Assembly: GCA_040776905.1 (NCBI GenBank)
Contig: JAXGZQ010000001.1
Coordinates: forward strand, 434,001 to 498,000
Source of the DNA: SLHU01 sp009929975
GTDB lineage: Bacteria > Bacillota > Clostridia > Saccharofermentanales > UBA5734
Reading direction: 5' to 3'
DNA length: 64,000 nt
Shown: in pieces, positions 1 through 8,557 of the stretch
Layout of the letters: every line of letters begins with the position of its first letter
Numbering within the stretch: the stretch's first letter is position 1
Notes under the pieces: model-generated
What the model was told of the DNA's origin: nothing
Seen by the model: the letters and a program-made list of their open reading frames with translations, nothing else
Database searches by the model: none
Program-made: the position numbers and the translations under genes

Positions 1-60
1 TCCGGTGACACTCATACCACCGTGTTGCACGGAAAGCTGGATTGTATGCGTTGCGGATAA
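1..60 (+). CDS. 3' end of an unidentified gene (partial)
   Basis: The first frame is open from the window edge and ends in TAA at 58-60, giving nineteen residues that finish LDCMRCG. Two cysteines near the stop could bind metal. Too little is left to name the family. It lies 71 bases before the next gene on the same strand and could belong to the same transcript. That it is a real gene end is inferred only from the open frame and position. Confidence 0.3.
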   Translation, partial: SGDTHTTVLHGKLDCMRCG

Positions 61-131
61 ATTCTGTGCTTTGAAAGAAACATTGCGAATGAATGATATA
101 CAGCAAAAAAAATATATAGGAGCATATCAGT

Positions 132-971
132 GTGACTTTAAGTGAATTATTCCTTTGGTTTTTTTTCTATAGTCTATTGGGGTGGCTTTATGAATCAATA
201 ATCTGTTCAATCTTTGGTGAGCGGAGATTTATAAACCGTGGTTTTTTACTAGGGCCATACTGTCCCATTTATGGGACTGGTGCAATTCTGTGCTGGCTCG
301 TATTAAGGGACAATACAAACATTTTTGCGGTTTTTGCGGTTGCGGCTGTTTTATGCTGTGCCGTAGAATACATTACCTCCTTCTGCATGGAAAGGGTTTT
401 TCATGCAAAATGGTGGGATTACAGCAATATGCCTTTTCAGCTGCACGGGCGGATTTGCTTATATGGCGGTCTTATTTTTGGAGGCGGGGTTGTAATTGTC
501 AAATTTTTCGTGCAGCCAACGCTTATGCAGTTTACCGCCCTATTAAACGAAAGCTTGTTAAATGGATCGGCGCTTGTTCTTTTCATTGTCATAGGAATTG
601 ATATGGTGCTTACACTTGGAAGCTGGAAAGGACTGAATGAGCATCTGAGTATACTCCATGATGCGATTTATGATAAAGCGGACGGAACGTTCTCTAAGCT
701 GACAGACCGGTTTTGGGATACCTCTATTTCATCTGTCGTCGAAAAAGGGCACGGGCTTTTTATCAAGGCCCAAAATATTAATGTAAAATTAGAACCAAAC
801 GAATTGCGCTTTTTTCGGGCATTTCCCAATATACATATCCCCGCTTATGAGGAAATTCTCAAACGATTGCGAATAAAAGAGAATCTCAAAATAAATTCCG
901 CAAAGAAAAGGCATCAGGAATCAGACGGCTCTCCTGAAATCAGTGTGGAGGATGTGATTCAGTATAAATAG
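132..971 (+). CDS. CmpB-type (putative ABC-transporter type IV) membrane protein
   Basis: 279-residue membrane protein. Four to five hydrophobic segments fill roughly residues 1-165, with the motif GWLYES near residue 17 and a conserved-looking RGFLLGPYCPIYG stretch at 36-48, as in the CmpB/putative ABC-transporter type IV family (PF06541) of Firmicutes. The C-terminal third is charged and probably cytoplasmic. GTG start, with a TAGGAG ribosome site about ten bases upstream. It begins a plus-strand row of lipid and membrane genes, 20 bases before the UppS-like gene. No substrate is established for the family and none can be read from the sequence. Confidence 0.8.
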   Translation: MTLSELFLWFFFYSLLGWLYESIICSIFGERRFINRGFLLGPYCPIYGTGAILCWLVLRDNTNIFAVFAVAAVLCCAVEYITSFCMERVFHAKWWDYSNMPFQLHGRICLYGGLIFGGGVVIVKFFVQPTLMQFTALLNESLLNGSALVLFIVIGIDMVLTLGSWKGLNEHLSILHDAIYDKADGTFSKLTDRFWDTSISSVVEKGHGLFIKAQNINVKLEPNELRFFRAFPNIHIPAYEEILKRLRIKENLKINSAKKRHQESDGSPEISVEDVIQYK

Positions 972-991
972 TAGAATGAGGATGAAAAAAT

Positions 992-1705
992 ATGGATCAA
1001 ATTAGCATACCAAACCATTTGGCAATTATTGTTGACGGTAACAGACGATGGGCAAAAAAACGTAACATGCCCGCATTTATAGGACATAAGCATGGCTTTG
1101 AACGCTTGGAAAAAGTGATTGATTATGCGGTAAAATCAGGTGTTCCGTATATGAGTTTCTTTGTGTTTTCCACTGAAAATTTTAAAAGAGACGCTAAGGA
1201 AGTTGATTACCTGATGGAACTTTTTTGCAAGAATTTTTCTGAGATGGCTGTAAAAATGAGAAAGAAGAATATAAAGGCTGTTTTTTCCGGCAGGCGAGCC
1301 GGCCTTGCTCCTTCTGTCATAAATGCCATGGATTGTTTGTCCGCTGAAACACAGGCTTGTACAGGCTCAACCGTTAATTTCTGCCTGAACTACGGCGGGA
1401 AAGCGGAAATTGTTGATGCGTGCAAAGTAATTGCTGCTGAAATAAACGACAAAGCTCTGCAAATACAGGATATCGATGAAGCAACTTTTACCCAACACCT
1501 TTATACGGATTTGCCGCCGGTAGATTTTCTGGTGCGAACAAGCGGAGAAGTCCGTATCAGCAACTTTATGTTGTGGCAGCTTGCCTATGCCGAACTGTAT
1601 TTTACCAAGGTTCTTTTTCCTGATTTTGATGAGGATTGTTTTAACGAGGCACTCAGAACTTATCAATGCCGCAGCCGCCGTTTTGGAGGAGATGCGATCA
1701 AATAA
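992..1705 (+). CDS. uppS: Isoprenyl (undecaprenyl) diphosphate synthase-like cis-prenyltransferase
   Basis: 237 residues, the usual length for cis-prenyltransferases, which add isopentenyl units to an allylic diphosphate to make lipid carriers such as undecaprenyl diphosphate. The catalytic motif is VDGNRRWA (Asp15), where the canonical form is MDGNGRWA, followed by GHKHG and FSTENF. The C-terminal RTSGE...LWQLAYAE motif that binds isopentenyl diphosphate is present. It sits in a lipid cluster away from the usual ribosome-recycling/cdsA context, so it is more likely an accessory paralogue than the housekeeping enzyme; that is inference. Chain length cannot be predicted. Confidence 0.88.
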   Translation: MDQISIPNHLAIIVDGNRRWAKKRNMPAFIGHKHGFERLEKVIDYAVKSGVPYMSFFVFSTENFKRDAKEVDYLMELFCKNFSEMAVKMRKKNIKAVFSGRRAGLAPSVINAMDCLSAETQACTGSTVNFCLNYGGKAEIVDACKVIAAEINDKALQIQDIDEATFTQHLYTDLPPVDFLVRTSGEVRISNFMLWQLAYAELYFTKVLFPDFDEDCFNEALRTYQCRSRRFGGDAIK

Positions 1706-1768
1706 AGGTATATTTACCACGAATATTCTTGATTCGTTACAATTTAAAGCAGAAAGGAGAGGTCAGTT

Positions 1769-1852
1769 TTGAAAAAGGAAATGCGAACAGGCTTTCCTCA
1801 TGGAAGTACCGGCGAAAAAAAACAAATGGTACTGATGGTGGAATTAAAATGA
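1769..1852 (+). CDS. 27-codon leader peptide coupled to the patatin gene
   Basis: Small reading frame from TTG at 1769 to TGA at 1850-1852. It has the better ribosome site of the two nearby starts (AAAGGAGAGG at 1754-1763, good spacing). Its stop overlaps the ATG of the patatin gene as ATGA, the classic layout for translational coupling. The peptide begins LKKEMRTGFPHGSTG and has no recognised domain. It may be a real small protein, a leader controlling phospholipase translation, or the N-terminal remnant of a lost gene. Confidence 0.45.
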   Translation: MKKEMRTGFPHGSTGEKKQMVLMVELK

Positions 1853-2757
1853 AAAAGAATGGAGCTAAGACAAATGGTGTGGGCTTAGTCCTGGAAGGCG
1901 GAGCGCTTCGAGGCATATTTACGGCTGGAGTATTGGATTATTTTATGGAACAAGGGTTGAAATTCCCTTATGTAGTCGGAGTATCTGCGGGAGCATGCAA
2001 TTTGCTTGGATATGCCGCAAATCAAATTGGCTATACGAAAAACTGTATGATTCAAAGAGATGCTAAAAATCAGTATTTTGGTGTAAATCAACTGATACAT
2101 GCGAAAACCATCATTAATTTAGACCGCATTTTTTATGAGTATCCATACAATCAGCTCCCCTATAATTTTCAATCATTTTTCAGTTCCGGAATCCAAACGG
2201 AATTCGTTGTTACAAATTGTGCTTCAGGAAAGGCGGAATATCTCCATGAAAGCAGTGATGAACATCGGCTTGGCACTTTGGGCAAAGCCTCCGCCAGCGT
2301 ACCGTTGTTTACCAAAATGGTAGAACTGGATGATAAGAAATATCTGGATGGCGGATTAACAGATTCCATACCCATCGAACGTGCAATTACAAAGGGCTTT
2401 TCCAAAAATGTAGTTATTTTAACCCGCAGCCGTGGAGCAGCTCCGAAAATGAATTCATACCAGCGCATCTTGTATCAAACCTTTTACAAGGATTTTCCGC
2501 AATTGATTGAGGCGATATTGAATCGACCGGCAATGTATAAAAACCAGCTTGCATTATTGGATTGCCTTGAAGAAGATGGAAAAGTATTTGTAATACGGCC
2601 CAAGATTCCCGAAATCAAGCGGTTTGAAACGGACCCTGACACGTTGGAAACGTATTACCAGCACGGCCTGCAGCTCGCAAAATCGTGCTGGAAAGAACTG
2701 CAGGACTATTTGTTCCATTCCGCTTCAACACCCCAATTAGCAGAAAGCGAAGCTTAA
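1849..2757 (+). CDS. Patatin-like phospholipase
   Basis: 302 residues from the ATG at 1849. A longer open frame upstream exists but overlaps the uppS gene and has no ribosome site. Patatin-fold acyl hydrolases use a Ser-Asp dyad: visible here are the oxyanion loop GGALRG (17-22), the nucleophile elbow GVSAG (Ser46) and the LDGG motif carrying the Asp near residue 163. Expected activity is hydrolysis of acyl esters in phospholipids. The start overlaps the stop of a 27-codon leader, and a radical SAM gene follows after 41 bases, so a shared transcript is likely. The arrangement resembles the YjjU/RssA branch. The substrate is unknown. Confidence 0.88.
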   Translation: MKKNGAKTNGVGLVLEGGALRGIFTAGVLDYFMEQGLKFPYVVGVSAGACNLLGYAANQIGYTKNCMIQRDAKNQYFGVNQLIHAKTIINLDRIFYEYPYNQLPYNFQSFFSSGIQTEFVVTNCASGKAEYLHESSDEHRLGTLGKASASVPLFTKMVELDDKKYLDGGLTDSIPIERAITKGFSKNVVILTRSRGAAPKMNSYQRILYQTFYKDFPQLIEAILNRPAMYKNQLALLDCLEEDGKVFVIRPKIPEIKRFETDPDTLETYYQHGLQLAKSCWKELQDYLFHSASTPQLAESEA

Positions 2758-2798
2758 TGCTGTTTAGATCAAAGTATTTTTCAAAGGAGTAATTTAAG

Positions 2799-4175
2799 AT
2801 GAATTTTAGTGATAAGGCAAAGGCCTTTGGCTTTGACCAGGCGATTAAATATTTGGAAAAGGATCCGGAAACAAACATTCCGAAGCTTGCAGGGCTGGCG
2901 GATCGTTTTCTTCCGAAAGAAGAATTTGCCGAGCAACGCGAGGCTGTTAAGTCGGCAATTGAAAAAAAGGACAATTGGTATCAGCTGATTATGAAAATGT
3001 ATGAGCTGGACGCGGGTGTAAGAACGACCTTCTTCCGCAATTTTATTCTGAATGAGAACTTCTTTGGCTGGCCGGAACAGGAAAGAAACCGTGAAAAATA
3101 TGGCTGTAATATTCCCTGGGCGATCCTGCTGGACCCTACTTCCGCATGCAACCTTACCTGCACCGGATGCTGGGCGGCCGAATACGGGCATAAGCTCAAT
3201 CTTTCTTATGAGGACATAGACTCCATTATTGAGCAGGGCAAGGCTTTGGGTACATATCTCTATATCTATACCGGCGGCGAACCTTTGGTTCGTAAAAAGG
3301 ATTTAATACGCTTGTGCGAAAAACACTCTGACTGTATGTTCTTGGGCTTTACAAACTCGACGCTGATTGACGAGGATTTCTGCAAGGATCTGCTGAGAGT
3401 GAAAAATTTCATACCGTCAATGAGCTTAGAAGGCTTTGAGGAAACAAATGACAGCCGCCGGGGGTGCGGAGTTTATTCACAGGTAATGAACGCAATGAAG
3501 CTGCTGAAAGAGCACAAGCTGCCCTTTGGACTTTCCGTCTGCTATACCAGTGTTAACTGGGATGATGTTACCAGCGAGAGGTTTTATGACATGATCATAG
3601 ATATGGGTGCGCTTTTTGTATGGTTCTTCCACTATATGCCGGTTGGAAAGGGCGCCGTTCCTGAACTGATGGTGAGTCCTGAGCAGCGTATAGAGCTATG
3701 CAGGCGCATCCGGGAATTCCGTAAAACCAAGGCAATCTTCGCCATGGATTTCCAGAATGACGCACAATATGTCGGCGGCTGCATTGCAGGCGGGCGGCGC
3801 TATCTTCATATCAATGCTGCGGGAGATGTTGATCCCTGCGTATTTATCCATTACTCCAACGCAAATATTCATGACTGCACCTTGCTGGAAGCGCTGCAAT
3901 CCCCCATTTTCATGGCCTACCATGACGGTCAGCCTTTCAATGATAATATGCTGCGTCCCTGCCCGATGCTGGAAAACCCCGAGCTTCTGCCTGAAATAGT
4001 GAAAAAGACAGGAGCACACTCAACGGATCCTCAATCGCCGGAAAGCGCCGAGGAACTGTGTGCCAGGACGATTGGCTATGCCGAACGCTGGACGCCGGTT
4101 GCGGCGCAGCTCTGGCAGGATGGTATTTCCTGTGAAGGTTGTACGCGGTGTGTAGGAGCGGAAAGGAGAGCATGA
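2799..4175 (+). CDS. Radical SAM protein with extra C-terminal cysteine clusters
   Basis: 458 residues. The radical SAM motif CNLTCTGC (Cys117, Cys121, Cys124) binds the 4Fe-4S cluster that cleaves S-adenosylmethionine, and YTGGEPL near residue 159 is the GGE motif. Further cysteines occur in GGCIAGG, DPCVF, RPCPM and a terminal CEGCTRC pattern, resembling SPASM-type auxiliary clusters. About 105 residues before the core are helical and hydrophilic. AAAGGAG precedes the ATG. The gene is followed after one base by DegV, implying coupled expression. Because its neighbours handle prenyl, acyl and lipoprotein chemistry, a lipid substrate is a reasonable inference, but peptide modification cannot be excluded. 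Confidence 0.85.
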   Translation: MNFSDKAKAFGFDQAIKYLEKDPETNIPKLAGLADRFLPKEEFAEQREAVKSAIEKKDNWYQLIMKMYELDAGVRTTFFRNFILNENFFGWPEQERNREKYGCNIPWAILLDPTSACNLTCTGCWAAEYGHKLNLSYEDIDSIIEQGKALGTYLYIYTGGEPLVRKKDLIRLCEKHSDCMFLGFTNSTLIDEDFCKDLLRVKNFIPSMSLEGFEETNDSRRGCGVYSQVMNAMKLLKEHKLPFGLSVCYTSVNWDDVTSERFYDMIIDMGALFVWFFHYMPVGKGAVPELMVSPEQRIELCRRIREFRKTKAIFAMDFQNDAQYVGGCIAGGRRYLHINAAGDVDPCVFIHYSNANIHDCTLLEALQSPIFMAYHDGQPFNDNMLRPCPMLENPELLPEIVKKTGAHSTDPQSPESAEELCARTIGYAERWTPVAAQLWQDGISCEGCTRCVGAERRA

Positions 4176-4176
4176 T

Positions 4177-5022
4177 ATGTCTTATCAGATTATTACGGAT
4201 GCTACGGCCGATATGGACTGGAGTCTGTGGGATGTATGCGTAATCCCGATGGAAGTACGTCTTAACAAGCTCGCCTATCTTTATGGGCCGGATGGCACAA
4301 TCGGCATCCATGATTTCTATAAGGCACAACAAGCGGGAGCTGAAACCAGCACATCACAGATTTCTCCTTATGAATTCAACAAAGTGTTTGAAAGGTATTT
4401 GTCACAGGGCAAGGACATTTTGTATTTGGGCTTCTCCTCTGGCATGTCCGGAACATTTCAGAACGCCTGTTTAACTGCCGGCGAATTGATGGGGCGGTAT
4501 CCGGAAAGGCGAATCGTCTGTTTTGACACGCTGGCCGCCTCCGTGCTGGAGGGGTATCTGGTATATGAAGCCGCCAGAAAAAAGGCAGGGGGAATCCCTC
4601 TGAAAGAACTTGGGGATTGGGTAAAAGCATTACGGAACCAAGCCTGTTGCCGGTTTATCGTAGATGATTTAAACACACTGAAACGGGGAGGCCGTATCCC
4701 ATCGACAATCGCTTTGGTAGGTACGGCCCTCCAGATCAAGCCGGTTTTAGAAATAAATGAAAATGGTTGCTTGCAAGTGATTGACAAAAAGCGCGGTAGA
4801 AAAAAATCAATGAATGCTTTATTGAACTTTTATCTTGCCAGGAGTAAGCAATCCGCTGATGGAGTCGTTGTTATCGGACATGGAAATTGCCTGAAGGATG
4901 CGGAAACTCTCAAAGAAGCTATTCAAGGGCAAAATTCAAACACAATGGTGATCACCACTCATATTGGCCCCGTAATAGGGGCACATACAGGAGCGGGTAT
5001 GTTGTCAATTGCCTTCTGCTAA
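4177..5022 (+). CDS. DegV family fatty-acid-binding protein
   Basis: 281 residues. DegV proteins bind a fatty acid between two alpha/beta domains, and FakB paralogues present it to the kinase FakA. Family signatures visible are the N-terminal IITDATADM, TSQISPYEF near residue 50, the GFSSGMSGTFQ loop, LKRGGRIP near 170 and a C-terminal HIGPVIGAHTGAG. The ribosome site GGAAAGGAGAG lies inside the end of the radical SAM gene, only one base separating the two genes. The pairing suggests that a fatty-acyl group is handled by the neighbouring enzymes. Which FakB-like specificity it has is not visible. Confidence 0.9.
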   Translation: MSYQIITDATADMDWSLWDVCVIPMEVRLNKLAYLYGPDGTIGIHDFYKAQQAGAETSTSQISPYEFNKVFERYLSQGKDILYLGFSSGMSGTFQNACLTAGELMGRYPERRIVCFDTLAASVLEGYLVYEAARKKAGGIPLKELGDWVKALRNQACCRFIVDDLNTLKRGGRIPSTIALVGTALQIKPVLEINENGCLQVIDKKRGRKKSMNALLNFYLARSKQSADGVVVIGHGNCLKDAETLKEAIQGQNSNTMVITTHIGPVIGAHTGAGMLSIAFC

Positions 5023-5080
5023 TTGAATATTGAAAGGCTATTCTAATTATTTGAGCAAATTACCACTGAATGATCTCTCT

Positions 5081-5117
5081 ATCCCGCTGTCTGCCCCCGT
5101 TCGGCGGATAGCGGGAT
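5081..5117 (+). terminator. Hairpin after degV, weak terminator
   Basis: ATCCCGCT at 5081-5088 pairs with AGCGGGAT at 5110-5117, extended by further partial pairs around a C-rich loop. Only GTTCTT follows, so the U-tract is poor. It may partly terminate the upstream operon before lgt. Confidence 0.4.
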
Positions 5118-5153
5118 GTTCTTAGATTCAGCCAAGAAAGGATATCGAAATCA

Positions 5154-5909
5154 ATGTTTAGCGATATATTAACGATTGGACCCGTTACATTTCATGGTTA
5201 TGGCTTGATGGTAGCAATAGGTATTATCTGCGCCTTGTTCATGCTTGATAAACGTGCAAAGGCCAGAAAATTTGATCCGGATACAGTGTATCGTTTAAGC
5301 TTGATTTCTTTGCTTTCTGGTTTTGTCGGCGCCAAACTGCTTTACTGCATAATAGAGTATAAGGTGATACTTGACAATCCATGGCAAGCGTTGTCTGGAA
5401 GCGGCTTTGTCGTCTATGGAGGGATAATCAGCGGCATATTAGCAGCAGCTATCTATTGTAAATTAAAACAAATTAGTTTTTTCTCATTTTTCGATTTGGC
5501 GGTGCCGTCGATTGCCCTTGCGCAGGGGTTCGGTAGAATCGGTTGTTTCTTAGCCGGGTGCTGCTATGGCTGTGAGACAAATAGTGCTTTTGGCATCGTG
5601 TTTAGAAATTCATCCATTGCGCCAAATGGGGTTAAACTAATTCCGACCCAATTATTATCCAGCGCAGGGGATTTCATGCTCGCTGCAATATTGCTGATGT
5701 ATGCTCGAAAAGAGCGGAAGCAAGGCCGGGTCGGAGCTTTATATCTCATCCTGTACAGCATTGGAAGGTTTGCAATAGAATTTTTCAGGAACGATTATAG
5801 GGGATCTATTGGGGGATTATCAACATCCCAGTTTTTATCGCTTATCGTTTTGGCACTTGCGATCCTGATGCTTTACATAAGTAATAAAACAAATAGGAAC
5901 TCACTTTGA
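5154..5909 (+). CDS. lgt: Prolipoprotein diacylglyceryl transferase
   Basis: 251-residue polytopic membrane enzyme that moves diacylglyceryl from phosphatidylglycerol to the lipobox cysteine of prolipoproteins. Signatures are HGYGLMVAIG near residue 14, the GSGFVVYGG segment, and GRIGCFLAGCCYG near residues 126-138 containing the essential Arg/Gly region of Lgt. A late GRFAIEFFR motif carries the second conserved arginine. Length is normal for the family. AAAGGA lies shortly before the ATG. It follows a hairpin after degV and is 34 bases before the split exporter gene. Its position in a lipid cluster suggests a second lgt copy, but other copies cannot be seen in this window. Confidence 0.92.
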   Translation: MFSDILTIGPVTFHGYGLMVAIGIICALFMLDKRAKARKFDPDTVYRLSLISLLSGFVGAKLLYCIIEYKVILDNPWQALSGSGFVVYGGIISGILAAAIYCKLKQISFFSFFDLAVPSIALAQGFGRIGCFLAGCCYGCETNSAFGIVFRNSSIAPNGVKLIPTQLLSSAGDFMLAAILLMYARKERKQGRVGALYLILYSIGRFAIEFFRNDYRGSIGGLSTSQFLSLIVLALAILMLYISNKTNRNSL

Positions 5910-5963
5910 ACATAAGCCTTTGCATAAAAGGAGAACGTATAAAATGACAATCAACCAAAAAAA

Positions 5964-7352
5964 AGTCAAGTCCAAAAAGTTGGTGTAAATTGCCTTCCGG
6001 TATCTGCATGAATTAGGTGACAACATGCAGGTGTGCTGCTCGTTCTGCTAACGCTTCTTTTCTCGCTGTTTCTCTCTCATCAAAGTAGCGATCCATTATG
6101 AAATACTTCTTGCCGGTCAACCATTTTTCATGGTGCTCCATCAGAACCGCTCCCATCAGTCGGATAAGACTGTCATCGTTGGGGAATATCCGTATAACGC
6201 GTTCCCTACGACGCAGCTCTTCGTTGAGCCGTTCTATGCTGTTGCTGGTTCTCAGTCGTTTACGATAGGCTTCCGGCAAGGCAAAAACAGCCGTAATCTC
6301 GTCAAAGCTATCATCTAGTAACGCCATAGCTTTAGGCGCCTTATCCTGGAAGTTATCCAGCATTTGCTGTTTTCTGTCTTTGGCCTGCTTTAGGTCTGGA
6401 GCATTATATAGATCCGTCAGGCTGCTCTTTATCTCGGATTGAAGCTTCTTAGGTGTCTTATCCAACAGATTCTTAGAAAAATGTGTCTGGCACCGCTGCC
6501 AACCAGCACCATGGAATTGTCTCTGAATTGCCTTCTTGAGCCCGCCGTGGCTGTCGCTGACTACTAAGTCTACATCACTGAGCCCTCTCGCTTTTAGTTC
6601 GCAGAAGAAGTCACTCCAAGCTTCTTCGCTCTCGCCGTCTGCTATCTTGAAGCCAAGGACCTCACGATTACCATCGTCGTTGACTCCAGTCGCTATAAGT
6701 AGCCCTCTGGACTTAACACGACCATCATCTCGAGCCTTCATGTAGATGGCGTCTACAATCATGAAAGGATAGTGGCGTGACAGAGGACGATTACGGAAAT
6801 TATCAACAACAGGATCCAACTCCTGACAAAGCATAGAAACAGTCGATTTAGAGAAGCTGGTGCCACATAATGTTTCTGTGATCTCACTGACTTTTCTGGT
6901 TGATACTCCTTGAACCACCATTTCCATAAGGCTTAAGAGTAATGCTTTTTCGCTGCGCTGGTAACTACGGAACAAATCGGTAGAGAAGGTGCCATCACGG
7001 AATTTAGGTACGTGAAGAATCAACGTTCCTACTCTAGTTGTCAGGGTACGCTCTCGATAGCCATTGCGATAGCTGACACGTCCATCACTTCGCTCATACG
7101 GCTCAGCATTCAATTGTTCACTGGCCTGCCCGCGCAGCACCGCGTCAAATACTTTTTCCAGTAATTTCGCCACCCCGTTCTCCCGATTTCCAAGCATAAG
7201 GTCTTTAAGAATTTCGTCTTCCAGTGTAAGATGTACTTGAGCCATGATCTCTTTCCTTTCAGTTGTTAGTTTCGCAAAACCTATTATACCGAAAGCGAGC
7301 TCGTGGCTCTTTTTTTTATTTCTCAATTTACACCAAGTATACGGACTTTATC
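5964..7352 (-). mobile_element. IS256-family insertion sequence, copy A, intact
   Basis: 1389-base element with imperfect terminal repeats: the left end AGTCAAGTCC...TTGGTGTAAATTG matches the inverted right end GATAAAGTCC...TTGGTGTAAATTG. Both sides carry the 8-base duplication CAAAAAAA (5956-5963 and 7353-7360), so this is a clean transposition event. It carries one transposase on the minus strand. The same element occurs at 20028, 47259 and 54754, and a diverged relative at 35496. It splits the AI-2E-type exporter gene after its fourth codon. Confidence 0.95.
6013..7245 (-). CDS. IS256-family transposase (copy A)
   Basis: 410 residues from the ATG with ribosome site AAAGGAAAGAG; an in-frame upstream TTG has no such site. 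Mutator/IS256-type DDE transposase: VDAIYMKAR holds the first Asp, VVSDSHGG the second, and SIERLNEELRRRERVIRIFPN is the C-terminal signature with the catalytic Glu. The N-terminus is a helical DNA-binding region. A TATAAT box lies about 40 bases before the start, inside the element. The protein encoded is the same in copies A-D, which points to very recent spread and activity. Confidence 0.95.
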   Translation of the reverse strand: MAQVHLTLEDEILKDLMLGNRENGVAKLLEKVFDAVLRGQASEQLNAEPYERSDGRVSYRNGYRERTLTTRVGTLILHVPKFRDGTFSTDLFRSYQRSEKALLLSLMEMVVQGVSTRKVSEITETLCGTSFSKSTVSMLCQELDPVVDNFRNRPLSRHYPFMIVDAIYMKARDDGRVKSRGLLIATGVNDDGNREVLGFKIADGESEEAWSDFFCELKARGLSDVDLVVSDSHGGLKKAIQRQFHGAGWQRCQTHFSKNLLDKTPKKLQSEIKSSLTDLYNAPDLKQAKDRKQQMLDNFQDKAPKAMALLDDSFDEITAVFALPEAYRKRLRTSNSIERLNEELRRRERVIRIFPNDDSLIRLMGAVLMEHHEKWLTGKKYFIMDRYFDERETARKEALAERAAHLHVVT

Positions 7353-8429
7353 CAAAAAAAGAATTTGATTATAAATATTATCTATATCACTTTAATTGTA
7401 GGTATTGTATATATCTTTATCAAGTATGTCCTGATTCTGGTGATGCCCTTTATAATCGGGTTTGCAGCAGCCTTGTTATTAAGACCGGTCATAAAACTGG
7501 TATCCGATAAATTGCATGTTCCGAATAAAATTGCCGCGGTTGCCCTGGTTCTTTTGTCCTATGCCGGGGTAGGCTCACTGGTATCGTTGGTAGGTATACG
7601 TTTTGCCGTTTTGATAAAGAACAGTATTGTTAGACTTCCGGAAACATATGCGCTTCAAATTGAACCTGCAATCCGTGCTGTTTTTGAAAATATTGAAAAA
7701 ATCACCGCTAAGCTTGACCCTATGATGGTTCAGGTGATTCAGGAGGCAGCTGCTTCTATATCGCAGTCAACTGGTTCTGTTATTACCAAAGTTACCTCAA
7801 CCGTCATTGAGTTTATTTCCTCTTCTGTATCATTTTTGCCGGGTTTATTGTTGGGAATTATATTTGCGGTCATTTCTTCTTTGTTTTTTGCAATGGATTA
7901 CAATAAGATCACTGCTTATCTATCAAATCTGCTTCCATCCAAAAACTCTGGACTTTTCACTGAAATAAAAACAATGGCTACCGGTATCGGCTTTAAGTAT
8001 GTGAAAGCATATGCGATATTAATGGCGGTCACATTTGCCGAGCTTGCCATTGGACTGCTTCTTCTGAGAGTGGACGGAGCGATTGAGGTTGCCGCGCTGA
8101 TTGCCGTAATCGACTTTCTTCCAGTGCTTGGCACGGGCGGAGTTGTTATCCCGTGGATTTGTATAGAGCTTATTCAGGGGAACTTTCCGTTTGCGCTGGG
8201 GCTAACGGCGTTATACCTTCTCATAACGGTTGTCCGGAATATACTGGAGCCAAAACTGATTGGAGAGCAGATAGGACTGCATCCCCTGATTATGCTGATC
8301 AGTATGTATGTGGGTGTCAAAATCTTTGGAGTTGTGGGACTTATCGCCCTGCCTGTTACCATTGTCGTCATTAAGCATCTTTACGATAGTGATAAAATCC
8401 ACATTTTCAAACAGGAGAAAGACCTGTAA
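7263..8429 (+). CDS. AI-2E/YtvI-type exporter, 5' end replaced by IS256
   Basis: PerM/AI-2E transporter family membrane protein with about eight hydrophobic segments and the family's late motifs FLPVLGTGGVVIPW and EPKLIGEQIGLHP. The native start is ATG at 5944, behind AAAAGGAGAACG. Removing the IS and one 8-base duplication restores MTINQKKNLIINIIY in frame, so the native gene is 5944-5963 plus 7353-8429. The present frame starts at a TTG inside the IS and adds about 30 IS-encoded residues. A weak outward TTGTTA/TATACC pair within the IS end might drive it, so it may still make nearly full-length protein. It is otherwise undamaged. Confidence 0.75.
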   Translation: MLVSQNLLYRKRARGSFFYFSIYTKYTDFIQKKNLIINIIYITLIVGIVYIFIKYVLILVMPFIIGFAAALLLRPVIKLVSDKLHVPNKIAAVALVLLSYAGVGSLVSLVGIRFAVLIKNSIVRLPETYALQIEPAIRAVFENIEKITAKLDPMMVQVIQEAAASISQSTGSVITKVTSTVIEFISSSVSFLPGLLLGIIFAVISSLFFAMDYNKITAYLSNLLPSKNSGLFTEIKTMATGIGFKYVKAYAILMAVTFAELAIGLLLLRVDGAIEVAALIAVIDFLPVLGTGGVVIPWICIELIQGNFPFALGLTALYLLITVVRNILEPKLIGEQIGLHPLIMLISMYVGVKIFGVVGLIALPVTIVVIKHLYDSDKIHIFKQEKDL

Positions 8430-8481
8430 TCAGCTTACCCGACTACGAAAAAGTATTGGGATTCCAGAATTTATCAGCAAC

Positions 8482-8509
8482 TTGATAATGAAATATCTGC
8501 TCTCATAAT
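8482..8509 (+). promoter_or_regulatory. Probable sigma-A promoter of the yidC-like gene
   Basis: TTGATA at 8482-8487 and CATAAT at 8504-8509 with a 16-base spacer, each one mismatch from consensus, lie 49 bases before the chosen start of the YidC-like gene. This would let it be expressed independently of the IS-disrupted gene upstream. Confidence 0.45.
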
Positions 8510-8557
8510 CACTGTATTATAAAATGGATTTTTTCAATGGAGGCCTTAGAAGATAAT

